A stretch of 63,111 nt of DNA from Lampropedia hyalina DSM 16112 (lineage in GTDB: Bacteria > Pseudomonadota > Gammaproteobacteria > Burkholderiales > Burkholderiaceae_C). The position numbers and the translations under genes are program-made. The DNA is taken from assembly GCF_900129055.1 (NCBI RefSeq), contig NZ_FQUZ01000019.1:1-63111 (forward strand), written 5' to 3'. Below the pieces are notes generated by a model, which saw only the letters and a program-made list of their open reading frames with translations, was not told the DNA's origin and ran no database searches. Position 1 is the stretch's first letter. Each line of letters starts with the position of its first letter. Below are positions 1 to 7,900 of this stretch, in pieces.

Positions 1-294
1 TGGTCGGGCGGGATGTTGGTGGCCGTGCCACCGAAGAACACCAGCAGAACCTGCCCGGAATGCGGCTGCGTCAGCAAAGACAACCGGCAAACGCAGGCGC
101 GTTTTGCGTGTGTGGAATGCGGTTACGAAGAAAACGCCGATGTGGTCGGCGCGATCAATGTCTTAAGGGCGGGACACGCCCGGTTAGCCTGTGGAGAGGA
201 CGTAAGCCCCGCCAAGCCTGCAAAGGCAAGGTGCGCAGCCTCGGTGAAGCAGGAACCCACCGAAGCGACTCATACTGGCTTCGGGCCGGTATGA
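1..294 (+). CDS. tnpB: TnpB RNA-guided endonuclease, C-terminal fragment (truncated by window edge)
   Basis: The open frame runs in from base 1, so the protein is 5'-truncated only by the window. It shows the C-terminal zinc ribbon of OrfB/TnpB proteins (CPECG and CVECG pairs) followed by the RuvC-III region NADVVGAINVLRAGHA, in which the Asp is the third catalytic residue. The remaining tail of about 40 residues is typical of the IS1341-like group. Known TnpB proteins are RNA-guided nucleases that cut next to a short target-adjacent motif and keep the element in the population. Whether the full gene is intact cannot be judged. The tail differs from the tnpB at 6327-7460, so this is a different lineage. 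Confidence 0.85.
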   Translation, partial: WSGGMLVAVPPKNTSRTCPECGCVSKDNRQTQARFACVECGYEENADVVGAINVLRAGHARLACGEDVSPAKPAKARCAASVKQEPTEATHTGFGPV

Positions 295-337
295 GCACCG
301 TAGGAATCCCCTGACTTTAGGCAGGGGAGGATGTCAA
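1..337 (+). mobile_element. 3' part of a TnpB-type IS200/IS605 element, including right end
   Basis: The element enters from outside the window. It carries the last 98 codons of tnpB and then a right end with a 6-bp stem hairpin (CCCCTG 308-313, CAGGGG 322-327), closing with GATGTCAA at 330-337. The same hairpin-plus-GATGTCAA ending occurs at 7491-7524 and 22089-22117, which fixes the boundary. In TnpB systems this 3' region is also the source of the guide (omega) RNA, whose scaffold ends at the element border; that role is inferred here. No tnpA is visible. Confidence 0.75.
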
Positions 338-644
338 GCCATTCAATGTCTATGGATATGGCAATGGGCGATAAGCCATTGCTGCATCTGGCGCAAATGC
401 GGCACTCAGGGCCATCGCGCCATGCCAAAAGCATTCGATACGTCCCCATTTTTGCCAGACACCAACCCCACACGATCCCGTCATGCCGGGCTTGACCCGG
501 CATCCAGAAGCATTGCACGCCCCAGGCTATTGGAGTTTTCAATGCAGACGTTGCCACTGGATGCCGGGTCAGGCCCGGCATGACGCTGTGGGTGAGTTTC
601 ACCATCATGCAAACTGTATGCGGTACCGGCTGGACTGGCGGGCA
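295..644. other. Gene-free stretch between TnpB element and recG
   Basis: Beyond the element end at 337 I see no credible gene. The stretch holds a large inverted repeat (479-585) and otherwise anonymous sequence. Short frames here are antisense noise. Confidence 0.6.
479..585. repeat. Inverted-repeat element with two 29-bp arms
   Basis: The arms at 479-507 and 557-585 match as reverse complements in 28 of 29 positions. Each arm is itself palindromic around GCCGGG..CCCGGC. The 49 bp between them are unrelated. Dispersed repeats with the core GTCATGCCGGG are common in proteobacterial genomes. Lying downstream of the recG stop, it could fold in the recG transcript and act as a 3' stabiliser or terminator; it has no U-run. 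Confidence 0.7.
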
Positions 645-2786
645 TCAGGCTTTCAGGTAGTCCCATTTGCCGCCCAGCCAGCGGGCCATGTGGGCTTCGG
701 CCAGAGCGGGGTCGTGTTGCAGCATCCGGGGAGCGAGTGCGCGTGCCCATTCCAGCAGGTTCTGGTCGGTGGCCAAGTCGGCAAAGCGCAGCAGGGCCGC
801 GCCCGACTGGCGCGCGCCCATGAATTCACCGGGGCCGCGAATTTCCAGGTCGCGCCGTGCAATCTCGAAGCCATCATTGGTCTGCGCCATGGCTTGCAAG
901 CGTTCTTTGGCGGTGTCGCTGAGCTTGCCGTGGTCGTTGGTGGCGTACAGCAGAATGCAGGCCGATGCCGTGCTGCCGCGCCCCACGCGCCCGCGCAACT
1001 GGTGCAGTTGCGACAGGCCAAAGCGTTCGGCATGTTCCACGATCATCAGCGAGGCATTGGGCACGTCCACGCCCACTTCGATGACCGTGGTGGCCACCAG
1101 CAGGTCGATGTCGCCAGCGGCGAAGGCGGTCATGACGGCCTGTTTGTCGGCCCCGGACATGCGCGAGTGCAGCAGGCCCAGGCGGGCATGGGGCATGGCC
1201 TCGCCCAGCGTCTCGTAGGTGGCCGTGGCGTTGGAGAGGTCGAGGGCCTCGCTTTCCTCGATCAGCGGACACACCCAGTAGGCTTGCCGCCCCTGGGCAA
1301 TCTGCCGTGCCAGCCGCTCGATGAGTTCGTCGCGGCGGTGTTCGGCAATCAGCCGCGTGACGATGGGGGTGCGCCCCGGCGGCAGTTCGTCGATGGTGGA
1401 GACGCTGAGGTCGGCGTAGTAGGTCATGGCCAGCGTGCGCGGGATGGGCGTGGCCGTCATCATCAGCATGTGTGGCTCCATGCCTGCGCCTGCGAGGGCA
1501 GTGGCTGCGTTATCCGCATCGGTTTGGGCATCGGCAGGGGTGTCGTGGCGGCGCAGGCTCAGGCGTTGCGCCACGCCGAAGCGGTGCTGTTCGTCGATCA
1601 GCACCAGCCCCAGCCGTGCAAACTGGACGTGCTCCTGAATGATGGCGTGGGTTCCGACCACCAGCGCGGCCGTGCCATCGGCAATGGCTTGCAGCATCTG
1701 CTGGCGTTGTTTCTTTTTCTGCGCGCCCACCAGCCATGCGACGCTCTGGCCGCGCTCGGCCAGCAGCGGGTTCAGCCATTCGGTGAGTTTGCGGAAATGC
1801 TGCTCGGCCAGAATTTCGGTGGGAGCCATCAGCGCACATTGCCAGCCCGCATCGATGCCGATGGCCGCCGAGATGGCCGCCACCACGGTCTTGCCGGAGC
1901 CGACATCGCCTTGCAGCAGGCGGTGCATGGGGGTGGGGCGGGCAATGTCGAGGGCGATTTCTTCACAGACGCGGCGTTGCGCCGCCGTCAGCGCGAAGGG
2001 CAGCCGCCCCAGCAGTTGCTCGTGCAGCGGCAATGGTGCATCGGTGCCAGCGGGGGCGGTGTGTGGCTTGAGCACGGGGGCGACCAACTGCGCGCGCGCC
2101 TGCCGCAGCTTGTACTGCGAGAGTTGCTGCGCCAGCAGTTCTTCGGCCTTGAGGCGTTGCCAGGCGGGGTGGGTCTTGTCCTCCAGCGTGGCCAGGGCCA
2201 CATCGGGCGTGGGGTGGTGCAGAAAGTGCAGGGCTTCGTGCAGCGACCAGGTGCGCATCGGTGCGCCCTGTGTATTAGGGAAGGGCGGTGGCGGAGCCTG
2301 GGGTGGCAGGGTTTCGGGCAAGGCCACGCGCTGCAATGCCGTGGCAATGACGCGCCGCAGATACGCCTGGGGCAGGTTGCGGCTGGTCGGATAGACGGGG
2401 GTGAGGGCAGCGGGCAGATTGCCTTCGGCAGCCTTGACCTGGGGATGCAGCATCTGCCGCCCCCAGAAGCCGCCGCGCACCTCGCCCCGGATGCGCAGCC
2501 GCTTGCCCACCGCCAGGCTTTTCTGCTGGTAGGGGTAGAAATTCAGAAAGCGCAGGGTGCAACTGCCGCTGGCATCTTCCACCTGCACCACCAACTGCCG
2601 CCGGGGCGAGAGCTGCACTTGCTGATCGACCACGGTGGCCTCGATCTGCGAGGTCTGCCCCTCGCGCGTGGCGGCAATGGCGATGATGCGGGTTTCGTCC
2701 TCGTAGCGCAGCGGCAGGTGCAGCACCAGGTCGATGTCGCGCACCAGTCCCAGTTTTTCCAGGGCTTTTTTCAGAACCTCACTCAT
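645..2786 (-). CDS. recG: ATP-dependent DNA helicase RecG
   Basis: 713 residues, the usual RecG length. RecG remodels stalled forks and branch-migrates Holliday junctions. The N-terminal part (about 1-180) is the OB-fold wedge region. The helicase core shows Walker A GDVGSGKT (293-300), a DEQH box (398-401, inside LIDEQHRFG), TATPIPRT (444-451) and the RecG-type motif VI QLRGRVGRG (596-604). The start MSEVLKKALEKLG fits the family. ilvE lies 32 bp upstream on the same strand, so the two may be co-transcribed. No defect is visible. In many betaproteobacteria recG neighbours oxyR; here oxyR is 17 kb away. Confidence 0.97.
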   Translation of the reverse strand: MSEVLKKALEKLGLVRDIDLVLHLPLRYEDETRIIAIAATREGQTSQIEATVVDQQVQLSPRRQLVVQVEDASGSCTLRFLNFYPYQQKSLAVGKRLRIRGEVRGGFWGRQMLHPQVKAAEGNLPAALTPVYPTSRNLPQAYLRRVIATALQRVALPETLPPQAPPPPFPNTQGAPMRTWSLHEALHFLHHPTPDVALATLEDKTHPAWQRLKAEELLAQQLSQYKLRQARAQLVAPVLKPHTAPAGTDAPLPLHEQLLGRLPFALTAAQRRVCEEIALDIARPTPMHRLLQGDVGSGKTVVAAISAAIGIDAGWQCALMAPTEILAEQHFRKLTEWLNPLLAERGQSVAWLVGAQKKKQRQQMLQAIADGTAALVVGTHAIIQEHVQFARLGLVLIDEQHRFGVAQRLSLRRHDTPADAQTDADNAATALAGAGMEPHMLMMTATPIPRTLAMTYYADLSVSTIDELPPGRTPIVTRLIAEHRRDELIERLARQIAQGRQAYWVCPLIEESEALDLSNATATYETLGEAMPHARLGLLHSRMSGADKQAVMTAFAAGDIDLLVATTVIEVGVDVPNASLMIVEHAERFGLSQLHQLRGRVGRGSTASACILLYATNDHGKLSDTAKERLQAMAQTNDGFEIARRDLEIRGPGEFMGARQSGAALLRFADLATDQNLLEWARALAPRMLQHDPALAEAHMARWLGGKWDYLKA

Positions 2787-2818
2787 GGGAAAAAGCGGCG
2801 GGACGGTGGCTGGCGGAC

Positions 2819-3910
2819 TCAGGCGACGCGGCGTACCCAGCCGCGTGTGTCGGCCTGCTTGCCGCGTTGCAGGCCGGTGAGTTCCTCGCGCAGTCGCAGG
2901 GTCAGCGGGCCGGTTTCGCCATCGGCAATCTGGAATTCACCGTCGGCAAACTTCACACGCCCCACCGCAGCGACCACGGCGGCGGTGCCGCAGGCAAAAA
3001 CTTCCTTGAGCTTGCCGCTTTGTGCATCGGCCTGCCATTCGGCGAAGGAGTAGGGGCGTTCCTCGATGACGATGCCTTTTTCCTCGGCCAGTGCCAGCAG
3101 CGATTTGCGGGTGATGCCTGGCAGAATCGTGCCCGATAGCGGGGTGGTGACCAGGCGGCCATCGTCCATCACGAAGAAGATGTTCATGCCGCCCAGTTCT
3201 TCCACCCACTGGTGCTCGGCACAGTCGAGAAACACCACCTGATCGCAGCCCTGCTCATAGGCTTGGGCCTGTGCCACCAGACTGGCCGCATAGTTGCCGC
3301 CGCACTTGGCCGCGCCCGTGCCGCCCTTGGCCGCGCGGCTGTACTCCTGCGACACCCAGACGGTGACGGGCTTGGCCCCGCCCTTGAAGTAATCGCCCAC
3401 CGGCGAGGCAATCACGCAGAACGTGTAGTGGTGCGAGGGGCGCACGCCCAGGAACGCCTCGCTGGCGAACATGAAGGGGCGCAGATACAGGCTGCCATTG
3501 CCCGCCGGAATCCAGTCCTTGTCGGCCTTGACCAGGGCTTCCACGGCTTCCAGGAATACTGCTTCGGGCAGCGTGGGCATGGCCATGCGCACTGCCGACT
3601 CGTTGAAGCGTTGCGCGTTCTGGTCGGGGCGGAACAGCGTGATGGCATCGTCCGCACCCCGGTAGGCTTTCAGGCCCTCGAAAATCTCCTGCGCATAGTG
3701 CAGCACCGCAGCGGCAGGGTCCAGCAGAAAAGGCTCGCGCTTGCGCAGCTCGGCCTTGTGCCAGCCTTGGCCTTCGGACCACTCGATGGTCACCATGTGG
3801 TCGGTAAAGGCCGTGCCGAAGCCACCGCGATCCAGCAAAGCCTGACGTTCTGCGGCGGGGGTGGGCGTGGGATGGGGGATATGGGTGAATTGCAATGGTT
3901 GTTGTGGCAT
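2819..3910 (-). CDS. ilvE: Branched-chain amino acid aminotransferase
   Basis: PLP-dependent fold-type IV transaminase that interconverts Val, Leu and Ile with their 2-oxo acids using glutamate/2-oxoglutarate. 363 residues from the ATG at 3910, chosen because AGGAGG lies just upstream; a longer in-frame start at 4009 lacks support. Recognisable class II branched-chain transaminase segments are FEGLKAYRG, NAQRFNESAVRMAMP, LYLRPFMFASE and GGMNIFFV. It sits upstream of recG and is divergent from the superoxide dismutase gene, with about 186 bp between the two starts for both promoters. Confidence 0.95.
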   Translation of the reverse strand: MPQQPLQFTHIPHPTPTPAAERQALLDRGGFGTAFTDHMVTIEWSEGQGWHKAELRKREPFLLDPAAAVLHYAQEIFEGLKAYRGADDAITLFRPDQNAQRFNESAVRMAMPTLPEAVFLEAVEALVKADKDWIPAGNGSLYLRPFMFASEAFLGVRPSHHYTFCVIASPVGDYFKGGAKPVTVWVSQEYSRAAKGGTGAAKCGGNYAASLVAQAQAYEQGCDQVVFLDCAEHQWVEELGGMNIFFVMDDGRLVTTPLSGTILPGITRKSLLALAEEKGIVIEERPYSFAEWQADAQSGKLKEVFACGTAAVVAAVGRVKFADGEFQIADGETGPLTLRLREELTGLQRGKQADTRGWVRRVA

Positions 3911-4096
3911 GACGCCTCCTGAAAACACGGCCAGGGCGACACACAGAATGCGCCGGTCGTGACTGTGAAAAATGCAGTGCCCAGGGTCAATTCCTGTGCC
4001 GAATCGCACATGATACTATTTGTGCAGACTTGGCAGTGCAACCGCCCTGCCGACTGCGTTCGCGCCCCCATTCAACCCATGCCAGGAGAACACGCC

Positions 4097-4891
4097 ATGC
4101 CAGCCACCCCCCAGTCTGCTCCAGCCCTGCCGCCCGCCGACCCGCAACGCCGCCAGACGCTGGGCTACCTCACCGCCACGGCATTGACGGCCACCTTCGC
4201 GCCCCTGACGGCATCGGCAGCCGGCTCCAGGCCTGCTGCGCCCACGCCTGCCAGCCCCAGCACATTGCCCGCACTGCCCTATGCCTACGATGCGCTGGAG
4301 CCGCACATCGATGCGCAGACCATGGAAATTCACCACACCAAGCACCATCAGGCGTATGTGAACAACCTCAATGCCGCCATCAAGGGCACGGCATGGGACG
4401 GTGTGCCTGCCGAGCAGTTGATCGTGCATCTGGACAAACTGCCCGACAACATCCGCACCGCAGTGCGCAACAACGGCGGCGGCCATGCCAACCACAGCCT
4501 GTTCTGGACGGTGCTGGCCCCGGCTGGCAAGGGTGGTGGGGGCCTGCCCCAAGGTGCGCTGGCCGCAGCCATCGAGCGCGATCTGGGCGGCTTCGAGCCG
4601 TTCAAGGAAGCCTTCACCAAGGCGGCACTGACGCGCTTTGGCAGCGGCTGGGCCTGGCTGTCCACCGACAAGAGCGGCAAGCTGCTGGTGGAAAGCTCCG
4701 CCAACCAGGATAGCCCACTGATGCAGGGCATCGGCTCCGGCCACACCCCGATTCTGGGGCTGGACGTGTGGGAACACGCCTACTACCTGAAATTCCAGAA
4801 CCGCCGCCCCGAGTACATCGGCGCATTCTTCCATGTGGTGAACTGGGCCGAACTGGCACGCCGCTACCAGCAGGCGCAGGGCAGGGCATAA
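4097..4891 (+). CDS. sodA: Superoxide dismutase, Mn-type, with N-terminal export signal
   Basis: 264 residues; residues from about 58 on match MnSOD/FeSOD closely. The metal-site segments [12 protein letters not shown] and DVWEHAYYL are intact. The segment SANQDSPLM carries the Gln typical of Mn-type enzymes, and RFGSGWAWL also agrees with MnSOD. Unlike cytosolic SodA it has a 57-residue leader with a twin-arginine stretch (RRQTLGYL, 18-25), a hydrophobic run and an Ala-X-Ala region, then a Pro/Ala-rich linker. I infer Tat-type export to the periplasm, although the consensus is imperfect. Start 4097 is preceded by AGGAG at 4084-4088. The gene converges on the beta-propeller lipoprotein gene, with a repeat element between. 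Confidence 0.93.
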   Translation: MPATPQSAPALPPADPQRRQTLGYLTATALTATFAPLTASAAGSRPAAPTPASPSTLPALPYAYDALEPHIDAQTMEIHHTKHHQAYVNNLNAAIKGTAWDGVPAEQLIVHLDKLPDNIRTAVRNNGGGHANHSLFWTVLAPAGKGGGGLPQGALAAAIERDLGGFEPFKEAFTKAALTRFGSGWAWLSTDKSGKLLVESSANQDSPLMQGIGSGHTPILGLDVWEHAYYLKFQNRRPEYIGAFFHVVNWAELARRYQQAQGRA

Positions 4892-4904
4892 GCCCCGGAC
4901 GGGC

Positions 4905-5028
4905 CTTAGGGAAGGTCTGCAAAGCCCGTTGCGCCGCCCGCATCCCGCCATTGACCGCAAAAGCCGCCTTGCGCTGCATCCCACTGGCGGGCGCGGGCTT
5001 ACCGCAAGGGTTTTGCAGACCTTCCTTA
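4905..5028. repeat. MITE-like repeat, copy 1 (internally deleted)
   Basis: About 124 bp bounded by inverted ends AAGGTCTGCAAAG and TTTTGCAGACCTT. Its reverse complement matches copy 2 (14690-14856) almost throughout but lacks about 45 bp containing one arm of the central palindrome. It lies between two convergent genes (sodA and the lipoprotein gene). Its terminal TTA (5026-5028) forms the TAA stop codon of the minus-strand gene. Confidence 0.8.
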
Positions 5029-6210
5029 GAACTGAATGCGTGCCACGCTCTCGTTGCTGCCGCGCGGGTCGTCCTTGCCGTTCTTGACGGTCACGAACAG
5101 GGCATTGCGCCGGGCATCCAGTGCCAGGCTGTTGGGGTGCGTGGGCAGGGCCACCGTCTGCAATGGCTGGTTGCGGGCACTGTCGAACACACTGACGGAG
5201 CCTGCGCCACGGTTGGTCACATACAGGCGTTGGTGGGCATCGTCCACCAGCACGGCAATCGGGCCTTCACCGGTCGGCAGGCTGGCCAGCAGCTTGCCAT
5301 CGGCTGCATTGAGTGCCACTACGCGGTTGCCCTCACCCCGGCGGCGGTGGTTCTCGATGCCGCCCTGCTTGCCGCGCATCTCCTCGATGTTCTGCGCGCC
5401 CTGATCGGTGGCGAACACGCGCTGGCCGCTGCGGTCGAATGCCAGATTCAGCATCTGGTCGGAATCCACCTCTGCCTTGGACACGGCCAGCGTTTTCGTA
5501 TCCACCGTGAACAACTGCCCCTGCTGGTTCGAGACGTAGAGCCTGCCGCCCTGCGCATCCAGGGTAATGCCGGTGGCAAGGAAGCCAAAGCCGCTCAGCA
5601 CCTTCTCGACTTTCAGACTGCGGGTGTCCACCACATACAGCACACTGTCCTGGAACCACAGGCCGGGCATGTAGAGGCGGTGATTGGCCGCATCCACCAC
5701 CAGCTCACGGAAGCCGTGCGGGAAACGCTCGACCTCCTTGCCTTCAGGGTTCGTGGTCTTGATTTTTTCGGCCAGTTGAATCGAGCCAATGGTCTGATGG
5801 GTCGCCACATCGATCACGGTGACTGCGGCATCGCTCCCGTTGCCCACATGCAGGCGACCGGCGGCATCATCCAGTGCCAGACCATAGCCCCTGCGCTCCA
5901 GCACGATCTCGGCCTGCACAGCCAGCGTTTGCGGGTGCAGGCGCAGAATGCGCGAGGGCGGCGCACCTTCGCCACGGCCACCAGCCGAAGCGACGAACAC
6001 CGCATCCTGCCGGGCGGAATACACAATCTCATACAGGCCGGGTGCGATGGCCTGGCGCACCACCTGCGCTTGCGCTACCGCCGGTGTCGCCGCCGTGCTT
6101 TGTGCAGGGGCCTGTGCCGCAGAGGTCGTGCTGTCGGTAGCGCAACCGGCCAGCAATGCTGCGAGTGCAGCCGCAATGAGGGAATGACGGGCGAATGGTT
6201 TCATGTTCAT
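5026..6210 (-). CDS. YncE-like beta-propeller lipoprotein
   Basis: 394 residues with a lipoprotein signal (hydrophobic stretch then LLAGC, Cys at about 22), so probably an exported lipid-anchored protein. The rest is a series of YVTN-type beta-propeller blades, for example RLYVTNRGAGSVSVFD, RLHVGNGSDAAVTVIDVAT and GGRLYVSNQQGQLFTVD, as in E. coli YncE, a Fur-regulated periplasmic protein of unclear function. It follows the siderophore receptor/PepSY genes on the same strand and was probably their last operon member. A TnpB element now starts 5 bp upstream of its ATG and has no obvious Shine-Dalgarno for it, so expression may be reduced or re-routed. A second ATG two codons in (6204) is possible. 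The stop codon comes from the flanking repeat. Confidence 0.85.
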   Translation of the reverse strand: MNMKPFARHSLIAAALAALLAGCATDSTTSAAQAPAQSTAATPAVAQAQVVRQAIAPGLYEIVYSARQDAVFVASAGGRGEGAPPSRILRLHPQTLAVQAEIVLERRGYGLALDDAAGRLHVGNGSDAAVTVIDVATHQTIGSIQLAEKIKTTNPEGKEVERFPHGFRELVVDAANHRLYMPGLWFQDSVLYVVDTRSLKVEKVLSGFGFLATGITLDAQGGRLYVSNQQGQLFTVDTKTLAVSKAEVDSDQMLNLAFDRSGQRVFATDQGAQNIEEMRGKQGGIENHRRRGEGNRVVALNAADGKLLASLPTGEGPIAVLVDDAHQRLYVTNRGAGSVSVFDSARNQPLQTVALPTHPNSLALDARRNALFVTVKNGKDDPRGSNESVARIQF

Positions 6211-6326
6211 CCGATTGCGCGAGAAACCCCGGCTTTCATGCCGGGTAGGGATAGCGCGGCACGCAAAGCGTGCCCCTGTCTCGCTTCCTTTCTATGGGAG
6301 CTATCTTTTAGTGAAACAATACCAGC

Positions 6327-7460
6327 GTGGACATCAAACGCGCCTACCGATTCCGGTTCTACCCGTCGCCCGAGCAAGCATCGACGCTTGTCCGCACGTT
6401 CGGCTGCGCGCGTTTTGCCTATAACTACATGCTGCGCCTTCGCACCGATGCCTGGATGCAGCGGCAGGAAAAAGTCGGCTATCACGAATCGTCTGCCGCG
6501 CTCACGGCTTTGAAAAAACAGCCTGAATATGAATGGCTCAACGAAGTCTCCAGCGTTCCGGTGCAGCAGGCCTTGCGCCATCTGCAAACCGCCTTTGGCA
6601 ACTTCTTTGCCAGGCGTGCCCGCTACCCGCAGTTCAGGCGCAAGGACGGAAAGCAGTCTGCCGAATACACCACCAGCGCATTCAAGTGGGACGGCTCGGC
6701 CTTGAAGCTGGCGAAGATGGATGATCCGCTGGATATTTGCTGGTCGCGCCCGATTCCGAAAGCGGCCAAAGTCACCACCGTCACGGTTTCCAAAGACACG
6801 GCAGGCCGCTACTTCGTCAGCCTGCTGTGTGACGATGCCGTGGCCGCAAAGCCCGAGGCTGATGGCAAGGTCGGCATTGATCTGGGCCTGACTCACTTTG
6901 CCATCCTTTCCACCAGCGAGAAAGTCGCTGCACCCAACACATACCGCAAGAACGAAGCCAAGCTGGCCAAGCTCCAGAGCCGCCTTGCCAAGAAAACCAA
7001 AGGATCGAATCGAAGGAGAAAAGCCAAGCTCAAGGTTGCCAGGCTGCACGCGAAGATCGCAGACTCGCGCAAGGATTTCCTGCACAAACTTTCCACCCGG
7101 CTGATAAACGAAAACCAAGTGATCGCCGTGGAAAGCCTGTCTGTCTCGAACATGCAGAAAAACCGCCATCTCTCGAAATCCATTGCCGATGCAGGCTGGT
7201 CGGATTTCGTGCGGCAACTGGAGTACAAGGCCCATTGGTATGGCCGTGAACTGATTGGCATCGACCAGTGGTATCCATCGTCCAAACGCTGTTCGGACTG
7301 CGGATACACGATGCCAAAGATGCCATTGAATGTGCGGCAGTGGACGTGCCCGGAATGTGGAGAACACCACGACCGGGACATCAATGCTGCACGCAACGTA
7401 CTGGCCGCCGGACTGGCGGTGTCAGCCCGTGGAGAAGCGGTAAGTCCTGTGGCTCTTTGA
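6327..7460 (+). CDS. tnpB: TnpB, RNA-guided DNA endonuclease (intact)
   Basis: 377 residues from a GTG start; the homologous sequence at the window's right end also begins at VDIKRAYRFRFYP. The OrfB N-terminal helix-turn-helix region (about 1-60) and the RuvC fold are present. The RuvC-I Asp is in GIDLGLTHF, the RuvC-II Glu in VIAVESLSV and the RuvC-III Asp in HDRDINAARNVLAAG. The zinc ribbon has CSDCG and CPECG. All catalytic and zinc-binding residues are therefore present, so it is likely an active omega-RNA-guided nuclease. The guide would read the sequence just beyond the element's right end (after 7524). No accessory gene is present. Confidence 0.95.
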   Translation: MDIKRAYRFRFYPSPEQASTLVRTFGCARFAYNYMLRLRTDAWMQRQEKVGYHESSAALTALKKQPEYEWLNEVSSVPVQQALRHLQTAFGNFFARRARYPQFRRKDGKQSAEYTTSAFKWDGSALKLAKMDDPLDICWSRPIPKAAKVTTVTVSKDTAGRYFVSLLCDDAVAAKPEADGKVGIDLGLTHFAILSTSEKVAAPNTYRKNEAKLAKLQSRLAKKTKGSNRRRKAKLKVARLHAKIADSRKDFLHKLSTRLINENQVIAVESLSVSNMQKNRHLSKSIADAGWSDFVRQLEYKAHWYGRELIGIDQWYPSSKRCSDCGYTMPKMPLNVRQWTCPECGEHHDRDINAARNVLAAGLAVSARGEAVSPVAL

Positions 7461-7524
7461 GGCATCGGCTGGGTTCTGTGAAACGGGAATCCCCTGCCTT
7501 TATTTGGGTAGGGGAGGATGTCAA
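7380..7524 (+). ncRNA. Candidate omega (guide) RNA scaffold of the TnpB element
   Basis: In studied TnpB systems the guide RNA overlaps the 3' end of tnpB and the right-end hairpin, with the guide copied from DNA beyond the border. The conserved hairpin at 7491-7514 and the border at 7524 fit this. The 5' limit given is a guess. Confidence 0.35.
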
Positions 7525-7576
7525 GGCCTTGTGAAGTGAGGAAGAAAAAGAAAACAGAATCGGCAGGCAGCGGCTC

Positions 7577-7900
7577 TCAGCGCACCGCCATGTGCCGACG
7601 CTCCTGCCAGCGGTTGAACAGCAGCAGGAAGACAAACACCATGGCCGCTGCCGCACTGGTGTGGCCGCTGTAGGCCACCAGCCCCAGGCTCCAGCCGCGT
7701 GCCGCCACCGCCAGCCACAGGGCGGCCAGCAGCGATGCCCAGCCCGCCGCCCGCAGGCAGCGCGAGGTGCGCGGCTGGAGTTCGCGCCCCCACAGGTCTT
7801 CCTGGTGCCTGCCCATGGCCAGTGCCAGCGCAGCAAAACCCACCAGCGAACCCATGAAAACCAGCAGGTGGCCCAGCCAGGGAATGTGCAGCATGCTCAT
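7577..7900 (-). CDS. DUF3325 family membrane protein of a siderophore-uptake operon
   Basis: 107 residues, nearly all hydrophobic, with three likely membrane segments (for example LLVFMGSLVGFAALALAMG, AGWASLLAALWLAVAARG, AAAAMVFVFLLLFNRW). The size and position after DUF3649 and PepSY genes fit DUF3325. Its ATG (7898-7900) overlaps the TGA of the PepSY gene (ATGA), indicating translational coupling. The family is found with siderophore receptors; its biochemical role is unknown, with assistance of the PepSY reductase the usual guess. It now ends about 50 bp from the TnpB element border. Confidence 0.8.
   Translation of the reverse strand: MSMLHIPWLGHLLVFMGSLVGFAALALAMGRHQEDLWGRELQPRTSRCLRAAGWASLLAALWLAVAARGWSLGLVAYSGHTSAAAAMVFVFLLLFNRWQERRHMAVR

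Larger units (their letters stand above)
6216..7524 (+). mobile_element. Complete TnpB-only IS200/IS605 (IS1341-like) element
   Basis: About 1.3 kb. The left end (6216-6326) holds two hairpins: CCCGGC/GCCGGG at 6228-6245 and GGCACGC/GCGTGCC at 6258-6274. The right end has a CCCCT..AGGGG hairpin (7491-7514) and ends in GATGTCAA (7517-7524). The left-end layout is repeated at 62640-62742, which marks the border. It encodes TnpB only; without TnpA it would need a transposase in trans to move. It sits between the DUF3325 gene and the lipoprotein gene, opposite to their orientation. Confidence 0.85.

Noticed and set aside
483-3053. 856-codon open frame on the plus strand opposite recG and ilvE
   Set aside because: Antisense shadow of high-GC coding sequence; composition His/Gln/Gly-rich, no domain, no ribosome site. 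The real genes are on the other strand.
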